Source of the DNA: Solibacillus sp. FSL R7-0668
GTDB taxonomy: Bacteria > Bacillota > Bacilli > Bacillales_A > Planococcaceae
NCBI RefSeq assembly: GCF_038006205.1
Contig: NZ_JBBOUU010000001.1
Span: forward strand, 436,001-500,000
DNA: 64,000 nt
Reading direction: 5' to 3'
The notes beneath the pieces are model-generated. The model searched no databases and was not told where the DNA came from. It was given only the letters and a program-made list of their open reading frames with translations. Below are positions 16,057 through 23,842 of this stretch, piece after piece; position 1 is the stretch's first letter; every line of letters begins with the position of its first letter. Made by a program: the position numbers and the translations under genes.

Positions 16057-16102
16057 GTCGTGCGTGCAGTCAGGTGCGCTTGTTTTTTGAATTCGGGCTT
16101 AC

Positions 16103-16110
16103 GGAACGTT
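16103..16110. repeat. Target-site duplication, right copy
   Basis: GGAACGTT, identical to 13731-13738, directly after the IS66 right end. Confidence 0.9.
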
Positions 16111-16960
16111 TTGCTGTCGATAAACTTTTATAGGCGGACTTTTTAAGGAATTCTTTAAGAAGCGCTTTATCAGTAGCTTTTAGTGGCGCGTAGCCGATCC
16201 ACTTTTCGGCATATGCATATTTATAATAATCTCCTTGAGGATAAATACTTAAAAGATAGGATTTCAAGTAAGAATAGTAAACACTTTCTTTGAAGTAGCT
16301 TTCCAATTTCATTGGAATAGGGGTTTTACATCTCTTACTTGCCTTATAGTATAAGTGATTATAAAGAAGCCTTACTTCAAAACGTATTACGTCTTTTTCA
16401 TAAGGTTGAAGTTTACAGCGCTTTGCAAACCTTTCAGCTTCTTTATCATACGCAGTTGTTACTACCGATTGCGAATTATGATAAACCGTCGTATTAAAGT
16501 CTTCGAATTCACCTGAAGCATTTTTCTTACCTGTACACTTTATTTGATGACGGTATTTTTCAACATGTTTCTTAATTAAATGGAAATATAACTTGCGCAA
16601 TTGTTTATTTTCAATTGTTACATCGAATCGGTAGTCTAATCTCGCGAGTATGTGAGAATCGTAATGCGTTGCGTGATTAAACAACAGTATTAAGCACTCA
16701 AGTATATTTAACTTGATCTCCCTGTAATCCGTTTCAGTTATGTCAGATTTTTGTAACAGCGCCACCGCATCAACAAACAATGATAAATACCATCTCCCAT
16801 GTCCTTTTGTGATTTGAGGGACTAACGCAAAATTAAAGTATTCACCGTATACCTTTTGGAAATATTGATTTAAATGTTTGTAATCCGTTCCAAATTTAAT
16901 TTGCGCTACGTTTACATCTTCATCAGTAATTGGAAACTTCATTAAAAAAGTATGAATCAT
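16103..16960 (-). pseudogene. 5' part of a replication-initiation protein gene (gene II/X-like), disrupted by IS66
   Basis: The first 286 codons of a protein that would be about 332 residues long; the frame then runs into IS66 and stops at 16070 after ten foreign residues. Segments ILARLDYRFDV, TVYHNSQSVVTTAYDKEAE and KDVIRFEVRLLYN are like replication-initiation proteins of the filamentous-phage gene II/X (Phage_CRI) group, which nick and start rolling-circle replication. ATG at 16960 has AGGAGTG upstream. Family call is from motif resemblance; the function is probably lost here unless the truncated product works. Confidence 0.6.
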
Positions 16961-17275
16961 ATGTGATCACTCCTAATCTATTAGTATGTAATTAGGTTTA
17001 TCTAACTCTGTGATTTCATAGTATTTAGGAGTTTATTTTTTTCCCAATTCAAATATATTTATTCTTCACGAGAACGTGCGCACGAGGACACAAAGCACCG
17101 CTAATAATGAAGCTTGTCGCGCCAAATCAATATGCCATTTTCAACGAACAAATATATATGAGAATAAAAATGAAAGGGATAAATTATGATTGTGGGAATT
17201 TAGAGGTTTTCAAAAGACATTATACATACAATTTATTATTTGAAAAGCCCTTCTAATGTCGGACACTGTTCAATA
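16961..17275. other. Region upstream of the replication gene
   Basis: About 315 bp without a gene. It holds a 10-bp palindrome CGTGCGCACG (17075-17084) inside a wider CGAG/CTCG-like context, and AT-rich sequence. It could contain the replication gene's promoter and a nick or origin site; no known nick motif was recognised. Confidence 0.4.
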
Positions 17276-17306
17276 CAAAAAAGACCGAGAACATACCGTC
17301 CTCGGC
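17276..17306 (-). terminator. Terminator of the XRE regulator gene
   Basis: Minus-strand CCGAG ... CTCGG followed by TCTTTTTT; short stem. Confidence 0.6.
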
Positions 17307-17313
17307 ATAGAAG

Positions 17314-17742
17314 TCATTTTAAATTCTTCAACTTATTAATTGCATTACCTAACTCAGAAAGTTCATGCCACTGCGATTCTCTGCTCCATTCAAATTCAAC
17401 TATCCTTTCTATCATGTTCAATACCATCATTGTTTCTTCTCTCGTCAAAATCTTATCTGCCACTCGTAACGGCGACTTAAACATTAATGAGTAAAGATCC
17501 AAGACTCCCTCCTGCTCAGCTAACCCTTCTGCCAAGGTCATTAAATCTACCTTGAGCGCGCGCGACAGCTCCATCAAAATTGGAAAAGACGGACACTGCT
17601 TTTCGCTGCGCTCCAAGCGTGAAATATACGAGGGGCTAATTCCTGTCGCCGCGCTCAATTGTTGCAACGTCATGCCACGTGCTTTACGCAAACGTTTCAA
17701 TTTCTCCGCAAATGCTTCATCAAATACTTTTACCGCTTTCAT
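17314..17742 (-). CDS. XRE-family HTH regulator of the element
   Basis: 142 residues from the ATG at 17742, which follows AGGGGG by 10 nt (the frame goes 7 codons further, without a ribosome site). The HTH spans about residues 12-66: FAEKLKRLRKARGMTLQQL, ATGISPSYISRLER, then PILMELSRALKVDL. The C-terminal half is a helical domain of unknown type with LTREETMMVLNMIERIVEFEW. It stands between the replication gene and the cargo/recombinase side, facing left, and is the likely controller of the element. Confidence 0.85.
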   Translation of the reverse strand: MKAVKVFDEAFAEKLKRLRKARGMTLQQLSAATGISPSYISRLERSEKQCPSFPILMELSRALKVDLMTLAEGLAEQEGVLDLYSLMFKSPLRVADKILTREETMMVLNMIERIVEFEWSRESQWHELSELGNAINKLKNLK

Positions 17743-17763
17743 ATCTTTGATTCCCCCTAACAT

Positions 17764-17778
17764 ATACCGATCTGGTAT
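17764..17778. promoter_or_regulatory. Candidate operator of the XRE gene
   Basis: Dyad ATACC-GATCT-GGTAT, 22 bp upstream of the XRE start codon and in the space to the divergent cargo gene; a plausible autoregulatory site. Confidence 0.45.
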
Positions 17779-17867
17779 TCCAATATTTGTGTTTTTATAT
17801 TTTAATTAGATTAAAGTTTTTTATAACTTCTAAATAGAAATGAAACATATAAATTAGGAGATGTTTT

Positions 17868-18533
17868 ATGTATATTCATGCTATTATCAAATTCGGAAAT
17901 CGAAAGTGGATGGATGAATTTCAAAAAGGAAAAATACATTTTAAGCAACTTAAACAGTTTCAAGACTTTGAAAAAAAACATGATAATGCAAAGCGCGGAG
18001 ATAAATATGAGGGCGCTCATATGGTTCTTTCGCCAGCACAAAACAAAATAGTTATTGGAAATTATGAGTTAGATAGCAATGACTTAGTGGGACCAATACG
18101 TACTTATAAAAATTCATCTTCCAAGAATCCTATTTTTTGCTTATATGCGCTTACAGAAGAAATTGTAGAATCATTTTTAACATCCAATAGAACATTTTTA
18201 ATCGATCCTAAAGTTCAAACTTTTGGTGACACCGCTGTATATATAACGGATTTTAAAGAATTTCTTAATAGATTTGAATCTGCTCTCAACAAGCAATTAG
18301 GTATAGGTTATAGCCGAGGTCTTGTTGAATATGTCGATGTTAATGAGGTTAATGGCGAATGGGGAGCTTTTCGTAAACCAAGAGAGTATGATTTTCAATC
18401 TGAATATAGACTTTTAATAAACTCACCTATTAATGACCCGAGTATTGACCTGGATATTGGTGATATAAGTGACATAACCATCTCTATGCCTATCGAAAGC
18501 ATTCAAAGTATAGAACTCCAGACTAAACTTTAA
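17868..18533 (+). CDS. Hypothetical cargo protein of the element
   Basis: 221-residue soluble protein of unrecognised function. It opens MYIHAIIKFGNRKWMDEFQKG and has FKQLKQFQDFE, KRGDKYEGAHMVLS, and a late EYRLLINSP. The combination 'K-F-G ... short-line ... RGDxxEG ... EYRLLI' recurs in uncharacterised proteins of Firmicutes islands, in my recollection. GGAG precedes the ATG; no membrane segment or signal peptide. It diverges from the XRE gene, which may control it. A role in cell or phage defence would be a guess. Confidence 0.65.
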   Translation: MYIHAIIKFGNRKWMDEFQKGKIHFKQLKQFQDFEKKHDNAKRGDKYEGAHMVLSPAQNKIVIGNYELDSNDLVGPIRTYKNSSSKNPIFCLYALTEEIVESFLTSNRTFLIDPKVQTFGDTAVYITDFKEFLNRFESALNKQLGIGYSRGLVEYVDVNEVNGEWGAFRKPREYDFQSEYRLLINSPINDPSIDLDIGDISDITISMPIESIQSIELQTKL

Positions 18534-18569
18534 TTCTAATGCATAGACATTTCTCGGACAGTTTTTCTA

Positions 18570-18597
18570 TTGACAAATGAAAAAATTTTTTTAAAAT
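18570..18597 (+). promoter_or_regulatory. Candidate promoter reading towards the recombinases
   Basis: TTGACA (18570-18575), 16 bp, TAAAAT (18592-18597). A transcript from here would run through the hairpin at 18661-18782. Confidence 0.45.
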
Positions 18598-18660
18598 TAC
18601 AATTATAAAATTGCATATAGACATTTAACATATGATTTTTTTATGGTTTTTGTATATTTT

Positions 18661-18782
18661 AACTGGTTTATTTAGATACATGTTTTTACTTAAAATGCTT
18701 GATAGCTCACTGGGATTTTTGCGCCCATTTTTGGCTAACTGCGCATTTTAATACATGTGTTTCTAAATAAGCCAGTTTTTTG
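18661..18782 (+). repeat. Long imperfect inverted repeat before the recombinase genes
   Basis: Outer arms AACTGGTTTATTTAG-ATACATG (18661-18682) and CATGTGTTTCTAAATAAGCCAGTT (18754-18777, nearly the inverse); inner arms TTAAAATGC (18690-18698) / GCATTTTAA (18743-18751); apex TGGG/CCCA. A T6 run follows. It may be a terminator, an attenuator or a structured DNA site. Confidence 0.65.
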
Positions 18783-18862
18783 TGCCTTCCCCCTTACATA
18801 GGCTATTGAAGCTTTTTCTTCGTTAGCCTTCCTCAATAAATTCCACGAAAGGATGACCTCTT

Positions 18863-19036
18863 ATGAAACAATCCCCTTCTCTAAACTTCCACGAAGAAAT
18901 CGAAAAACAATTACTAATTGGTACCGATCTTGAAAAGTACCATGCTCGCCATTTTTTAAATACCCTCTCAGAAATGATCCTTAAATATGAAAAAAACCTT
19001 TGCGAACAACATAAACAAGATCAATTAGGAGCGTGA
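18863..19036 (+). CDS. Small protein immediately upstream of recombinase 1
   Basis: A 57-residue frame starting ATG at 18863, 10 nt after AAAGGA, and ending 5 nt before the recombinase ATG (its end holds the recombinase's AGGAG). Sequence: MKQSPSLNFHEEIEKQLLIG, then TDLEKYHARHFLNTLSEMIL and a charged end with one Cys. It is acidic, helical and soluble. Its tight coupling suggests a recombinase helper or excision-control protein. Family not recognised. Confidence 0.6.
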   Translation: MKQSPSLNFHEEIEKQLLIGTDLEKYHARHFLNTLSEMILKYEKNLCEQHKQDQLGA

Positions 19037-19041
19037 TATAT

Positions 19042-20511
19042 ATGCGTGCAGTAGGTTATGTTCGAGTAAGTACAGATAAACAATTAGATAACACTTCTAT
19101 CGCAAAGCAAACCGAAGAAATTAAAAGATACTGTGACTCTAATGACATTACACTCGTTCATATCTTTGACGAAGGTGCTAAATCCGCGAAATCCTTTAGA
19201 AATCGCGATGCATTTAAGGAATTATATTCGTTCATTATGGACAAGAAAAATAAAATTGATTGTGTCGTTGTATATGACTCAGACCGTATTTCGCGCGACA
19301 ATTTAGAGGCTCTTTACATTTATAAGCGCCTCAACGAAGAAGAAATACGACTCATTTGTATTGCTGATAACATCGATACAAGCGACCCGCGTTCAAAGAT
19401 TCTCTATCAAATCATGTCGTTAGTGGCTGAGCTGGAAAGAGATATGATTATTTTCAGGACGAGTTCAGGCATGGAAAAGAGAGCTTCGGAAGGACATTTT
19501 AATGGCGGTATCATTTACGGCTACACATCCTCAAATAAAAAGTTAAAGATTGTCCCTGAAGAAGCAAAAGTTGTAAGCTTTATTTTCGATAAATACGCAA
19601 ACGAACAATGGGGTTATAAAAAGATTGCATCTGCATTAAATACGTTAGGGATTCGTACAAAGAAAGATAATTATTGGACCATTTTTGCTGTAAAGACCAT
19701 TCTTAGTAATCCTATATATATCGGGAATATGAAATGGCGCGGTGAATTAAGGAAGGGCAAACACGCTCCTATTATAGATGTGACATTATGGGAAAAAGCT
19801 CAGAGTATCATGAAATTAAATAGTCATCTTCATGAAAAGATTCACCCTGGTAGCTTTCCGCTGTCTGGTTTATTAAGATGCCCCCAATGTGGCGCGCCAA
19901 TGGTTCAAGGAAACAGCAGTCCGAAGTATAAATATTATCAATGCTCTCGCAACAAAAATAGCGGTTCCTCTGCCTGCTTAGCAAACCTTATCTCAAAGGA
20001 ATACGCTGAAAAAGCTGTATATGAGCAAGTTTTCACTACCCTTCAAAAGCATAATCTAATAGAGCCATTAATTAATACACTCCATTCCTATTCCATAAAT
20101 GAAGTTATGCCTTTGCAACAGCAAATAAAGAAACAGGAAGCAGACTTGGTAGATTTAAAGCGAAAAAGAAAAGAACTCATAAATTGGCGCATGCGGGACA
20201 TTATCACAGAAGAAATCTTTGAAGAGGAGATGCACGATTTACAGCAAGAAGAGCAAGCACTTGTAAAGCAAATAGAAAGCTTGAATCAACAGATAAAACT
20301 TAGTGATAAACAATTCTTAACAACTATTGTTGCGAATTCATTGAAGGACTTCTTACAATTTTTCAGCATGATAAAAGATGATGATAAGAAAATTCTTTTA
20401 CAATCTTTAATTAAAAAAATCCACGTTAATCCAGGTGACAAACCCAAGAACCGAACAATTAAGGACATCATTTATAAATTTGATTTAACGTATTTAAATC
20501 AGGTTATTTAG
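19042..20511 (+). CDS. Large serine recombinase 1
   Basis: 489 residues. Resolvase-type catalytic domain with YVRVSTDKQ (nucleophile Ser), then VVVYDSDRISRD and MSLVAELERDMI; recombinase domain (NTLGIRTKKDNYWT, ILSNPIYIGN); zinc ribbon LRCPQCGAPM ... YYQCSRNKNSGSSAC; then a C-terminal coiled coil. ATG at 19042 follows AGGAG; the GTG at 19033 lacks one. Followed by its own terminator and a second recombinase. It may work jointly with recombinase 2 or be a relic of a multi-recombinase unit. Confidence 0.9.
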   Translation: MRAVGYVRVSTDKQLDNTSIAKQTEEIKRYCDSNDITLVHIFDEGAKSAKSFRNRDAFKELYSFIMDKKNKIDCVVVYDSDRISRDNLEALYIYKRLNEEEIRLICIADNIDTSDPRSKILYQIMSLVAELERDMIIFRTSSGMEKRASEGHFNGGIIYGYTSSNKKLKIVPEEAKVVSFIFDKYANEQWGYKKIASALNTLGIRTKKDNYWTIFAVKTILSNPIYIGNMKWRGELRKGKHAPIIDVTLWEKAQSIMKLNSHLHEKIHPGSFPLSGLLRCPQCGAPMVQGNSSPKYKYYQCSRNKNSGSSACLANLISKEYAEKAVYEQVFTTLQKHNLIEPLINTLHSYSINEVMPLQQQIKKQEADLVDLKRKRKELINWRMRDIITEEIFEEEMHDLQQEEQALVKQIESLNQQIKLSDKQFLTTIVANSLKDFLQFFSMIKDDDKKILLQSLIKKIHVNPGDKPKNRTIKDIIYKFDLTYLNQVI

Positions 20512-20540
20512 AGAAAGGTGCGCATCCTTTCTCTTTTTTT
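20510..20540 (+). terminator. Terminator between the two recombinase genes
   Basis: Perfect 9-bp stem AGAGAAAGG (20510-20518) / CCTTTCTCT (20526-20534), then T7. It overlaps the stop codon of recombinase 1. Confidence 0.85.
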
Positions 20541-20578
20541 CGTTTCATATTAAAATGGCGGTGAAAGGAGGATTTATC

Positions 20579-22342
20579 ATGAATGAAATTAGACAAGTAG
20601 CGATTTATTGTCGGGTGTCGACTGAGGAACAAGCAACAGAAGGTTATAGTATTTCCGCGCAACTACAAACATTACGACAATATGCACAGCTATACGGTTG
20701 GGAAATTGCTGGTGAATATGTCGATGAAGGGATAAGTGGTAAAAACATTACACGTCGCCCTGCAATTCAAAAACTTATTGCTGATGTCGAGAACAATAAG
20801 TTCCAAGCTGTGCTCGTTTGGAAAATCTCACGTCTATCGCGCAACATGTTAGATACACTTACGTTATTAGACTTGTTTGAAGCGAACGATGTAAAATTCA
20901 TTTCTTACTCTGAAAACTTTGATACAGGTACCCCAATTGGACGTTTAGTTGTTCAGCTTATGGCTTCGATTGCTGAAATGGAACGTAATACGCTATCAGA
21001 AAACGTAAAGCTCGGCATGAAGCAACGCGCATATGAAGGTTATTGGAATGGGGGCATCGTATTCGGCTATGACGTCGTCGATAAAGCGTTAGTCATTAAC
21101 GAAAAGGAAGCATTTATTGTTAAATTAGCCTTTGAACTATACGCGGAAGGCAAAGGGTTAAAAGCAGTTGCTAATCACTTGAACAAGGCAGGTTATCGAA
21201 CGAAGCGCGGACATCATTTTTCGGTTAATGGTGTTGCACAGATTTTGGACAACATTATATACAACGGTAAAGTAAGTTGGGCAAAAGTTGAGAATTGGGA
21301 TAGCAAGCGCAGAAAAGGCAAAAACCCTAATCCAATCATTGTTGAAGGTAAACATGAGGCAATTATTCCAGACGACCTTTGGAATATCGTGCAAGCACGA
21401 CGAAATAGTAGGTCCTTTAAACAGCGCCAATCAAACGAACCTTTTTTACTTAGTAGTCTGCTACGCTGTCCTACTTGCAATCAAGGTATGGTGCCAGCCA
21501 TTACTACGTGGAAATCAAAAGACGGCACTAAAAAGAAATACCGTTATTACGTCTGCTCTGACTTTCATAACAAAGGATCATCTGCCTGTCATGCGAACTC
21601 AACGAAAGCATATGAAGCAGAAGCGCAACTCATTGAGCGAATTGAACAATTTGCCCATAGCGAACAACAGCTTTTCTCAAAACTACAAGCTCTTAACACG
21701 ACATCTATTGAATTGCTCCATTCCTTATCTACCGAGCTTGAGGACATAAAAAAACGACTGCTCGAAATACAGTCGCTTCAAAACCAATATTTAGATGCCT
21801 TTGAACAAAAGACGCTTCCCGTTACAATACTACAAGAGCGCCTTCAAAAACTAACAGCTGAAAAGACGGATTTAGAGCAAAGACAAAACGAAATCACCGC
21901 GCAACTAAGCTCTAACGATTCAAAAGTAATACAGCCTGACTTGATTCAAACGTTGCTATTACGTTTTTTAGATGCTTATAAATGCGCGCCACGAGAACAT
22001 CAGAAACGGTTACTACAATTACTAATTGGACAGATTACGGTAAAACAGCCAACTGGCAAACCGCGCTCCATCGACACCATTGAACTCGACTTCGATTTTT
22101 CAGAAGTAAACGTTTCGAAGACATTTACCCTTCTTCACCTTTTGTATCGTGAAGCAAATATGGAAGATGAATTTTCATCCCCAAAATTCGCTTACGATCA
22201 CAAAATGCCACCTTATTTACAACTTTTTTTGCCTCTATTTATGATACGGTTCACCTTACCTAATGCTAAACCAGCATCTTCTCATGAACACAAGCCAAAA
22301 TCTCCTCCGCCACACGATGCGCCAATTCTAGCTCAGAGGTGA
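20579..22342 (+). CDS. Large serine recombinase 2 (probable integrase of the element)
   Basis: 587 residues as read here. Catalytic YCRVSTEEQATEGYSISAQ, VLVWKISRLSRN and ASIAEMERNTLSE; recombinase domain; zinc ribbon LRCPTCNQGM ... YYVCSDFHNKGSSAC; long coiled coil. ATG at 20579 has AAAGGAGG upstream. The 17-bp att core covers codons ending at 22255; the last 28 codons are foreign sequence, antisense to the ATP-grasp gene. In the excised circle the frame would instead read Val-Thr-Ile-stop, giving 562 residues. Confidence 0.9.
   Translation: MNEIRQVAIYCRVSTEEQATEGYSISAQLQTLRQYAQLYGWEIAGEYVDEGISGKNITRRPAIQKLIADVENNKFQAVLVWKISRLSRNMLDTLTLLDLFEANDVKFISYSENFDTGTPIGRLVVQLMASIAEMERNTLSENVKLGMKQRAYEGYWNGGIVFGYDVVDKALVINEKEAFIVKLAFELYAEGKGLKAVANHLNKAGYRTKRGHHFSVNGVAQILDNIIYNGKVSWAKVENWDSKRRKGKNPNPIIVEGKHEAIIPDDLWNIVQARRNSRSFKQRQSNEPFLLSSLLRCPTCNQGMVPAITTWKSKDGTKKKYRYYVCSDFHNKGSSACHANSTKAYEAEAQLIERIEQFAHSEQQLFSKLQALNTTSIELLHSLSTELEDIKKRLLEIQSLQNQYLDAFEQKTLPVTILQERLQKLTAEKTDLEQRQNEITAQLSSNDSKVIQPDLIQTLLLRFLDAYKCAPREHQKRLLQLLIGQITVKQPTGKPRSIDTIELDFDFSEVNVSKTFTLLHLLYREANMEDEFSSPKFAYDHKMPPYLQLFLPLFMIRFTLPNAKPASSHEHKPKSPPPHDAPILAQR
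22239..22255 (+). repeat. Right att core (attR) inside the recombinase 3' end
   Basis: TTATGATACGGTTCACC, exact copy of 11777-11793, 10 bp from the stop codon of the convergent chromosomal gene. Confidence 0.7.
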
Positions 22343-23303
22343 AGCCCACGCAAGAGCAGTTCATTTCCCCTAAAATGTAGGTATCTTGACCATTTTCGTC
22401 GGTATCTAAAATGAAATCCGCTGTCCAAATCAGGGGTAAATCATAGCCGCCGAGTAGGGAGGTGATTTCATCGAGCTGACCTAAAAAGCCCTGTACTAAT
22501 ATTGACCATTCCTCGGGGCTGTCATAGCGATAGTGCGCGCCTGAAAATAGGGTAGCGCTAAAGGCATCGGCATCCTCAGCCGGCTTTTTGTGGACGACAT
22601 TAATCGGCTTGTCGCGCAGCATGAATAAACGGATTTCGCCCTCTTTAATGCGCGGTAAAAATGGCATATCCACAAGCATGCCGTTTGCGCCAATGATGTA
22701 TTGCTGACAAAATATCATGAAATCACCAAGCTCATGGTATTCCACATGGTTATCCTTGGCTTCCGTGCATTTAATTTTGGCATTAAGTGGCACAATGTAA
22801 GTCCCTTCCTCTAATGCATCAACTAATTGTACGCGCCAAATGCCTTCACCTGTTGACCCGCGATTTTGCTTTAATACACGCTCACCATTTGCGAGAGCGC
22901 GCGGGAAGATAGCGTTAAACTCATCGATTGTATAGTAGGCATACGTATCTTCAGGAACGAGTGACGTATGGCGTAGCTTTACTAATGCATCCTTTGCACC
23001 GTAGCAAATCATCGCATCCGGATGTGGCATCCCAATAACACCTGTCGCACATAATTCACGTAGCATATCAAAGTACTCGGCCTCATGCGCTAAGTTCCCA
23101 GGGTTAATGCGCGAAACATACGCTACCGCATTGTCCTTTACATAGTTAAAAATCTCATCACGCTTTTCTAACTCAAAGAAAATAACCTCTGCCTCTTGTC
23201 CACGCTGCTGTAATGCCTTCACCATGGGCATCGTATCACCGCGATATCCATCTGGTCCTTTATCGCTACCACCTTGCACTTCAAAAAATATGACTTTACT
23301 CAT
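22266..23303 (-). CDS. ATP-grasp-type protein (Cj0069 family)
   Basis: 345 residues. N-terminal VIFFEVQGGSDKGPDGYRGDT and a central KQNRGSTGEGIWRVQL (nucleotide-binding loop of ATP-grasp enzymes), then late acidic residues in TADFILD and LGEMNCSCVGF, which fit metal-ATP binding. The call matches the conserved Cj0069 family; ligase substrate unknown. ATG at 23303 follows AAAGGAG. Its last codons overlap antisense with the recombinase extension, and its probable terminator lies across the integrated element at 11714-11760. Confidence 0.72.
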   Translation of the reverse strand: MSKVIFFEVQGGSDKGPDGYRGDTMPMVKALQQRGQEAEVIFFELEKRDEIFNYVKDNAVAYVSRINPGNLAHEAEYFDMLRELCATGVIGMPHPDAMICYGAKDALVKLRHTSLVPEDTYAYYTIDEFNAIFPRALANGERVLKQNRGSTGEGIWRVQLVDALEEGTYIVPLNAKIKCTEAKDNHVEYHELGDFMIFCQQYIIGANGMLVDMPFLPRIKEGEIRLFMLRDKPINVVHKKPAEDADAFSATLFSGAHYRYDSPEEWSILVQGFLGQLDEITSLLGGYDLPLIWTADFILDTDENGQDTYILGEMNCSCVGFTSELELAHRVAEEILACVHEKMLV

Positions 23304-23842
23304 AATGTACTACTCCTTTCGAATTATATATTCTAAAATCATCATAACGTGAAATAGTATTTGGTATGTTAAGGAAATGTATCGGAATTGTTAATAAATG
23401 CTTCATTTGTCGAGATAACGCTCGAAGAAAGCATAGTCAGATACTCAACATTAATAAAAACATATGTATAAAAATGTATATTTATAGTAATTTTCGAACT
23501 AGATTAAATTCTGCCTATTTCAAGATTTTCGAATAAAAAACAAGAAATAAATCAATTAAAAAGAAAAAGCATGAAAAATGCAAAAGCAGTCCAAAATCAA
23601 TAAATCCACAAAAATAGGTCAATTTAAATAGGGGCACATAAAAATCTGCTTTCAATAAAAATCCCGAAAATTTGAACAGATTGTGTCAGCTTGTTGCATG
23701 AAGAGGATAACGAAGGAAATACAGAAAAAAGGAAAAGTTAATGGACAACGATTGAATGAAAAGTGATTTTGATGTAGCATGTATTTTTATGAAAAGTGTG
23801 AAATGAAGTGTTAACTTTCGCAGCATTTGGAGGCGACCGAAG
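23304..23842. other. 539-bp AT-rich intergenic region
   Basis: Between divergent ATP-grasp and helD genes. I see no gene, hairpin or repeat I can support; it presumably holds both promoters. Confidence 0.5.

Larger units (their letters stand above)
13739..16102 (+). mobile_element. Complete IS66-family insertion sequence (2364 bp)
   Basis: Ends are GTAAGCCC (13739-13746) and its inverse GGGCTTAC (16095-16102); the inverted repeats continue imperfectly for about 21 bp (17 matches). It carries three genes in order, TnpA-like, TnpB and TnpC transposase, and is flanked by the 8-bp duplication GGAACGTT. All three frames are intact, so it may be active. It interrupts the replication-initiator gene. 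Confidence 0.93.
11777..22255. mobile_element. Integrated element, about 10.5 kb, with serine recombinases and lnu cargo
   Basis: Bounded by a 17-bp direct repeat TTATGATACGGTTCACC at 11777-11793 and 22239-22255. The right copy lies in the 3' end of the second large serine recombinase, as usual for such integrases. Content from left to right: lincosamide nucleotidyltransferase with leader, replication-initiator gene broken by IS66, XRE regulator, unknown cargo gene, small ORF, two serine recombinases. No relaxase or type IV secretion gene is seen, so it is a non-conjugative integrative element. Without the IS66 copy it would be about 8.1 kb. Confidence 0.75.

Noticed and set aside
21288-21749. 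153-codon frame inside recombinase 2
   Set aside because: Shifted-frame shadow of the recombinase coding sequence with no ribosome site.
11777-22255. Conjugative element (ICE)
   Set aside because: No relaxase, coupling protein or type IV secretion gene between the repeats.
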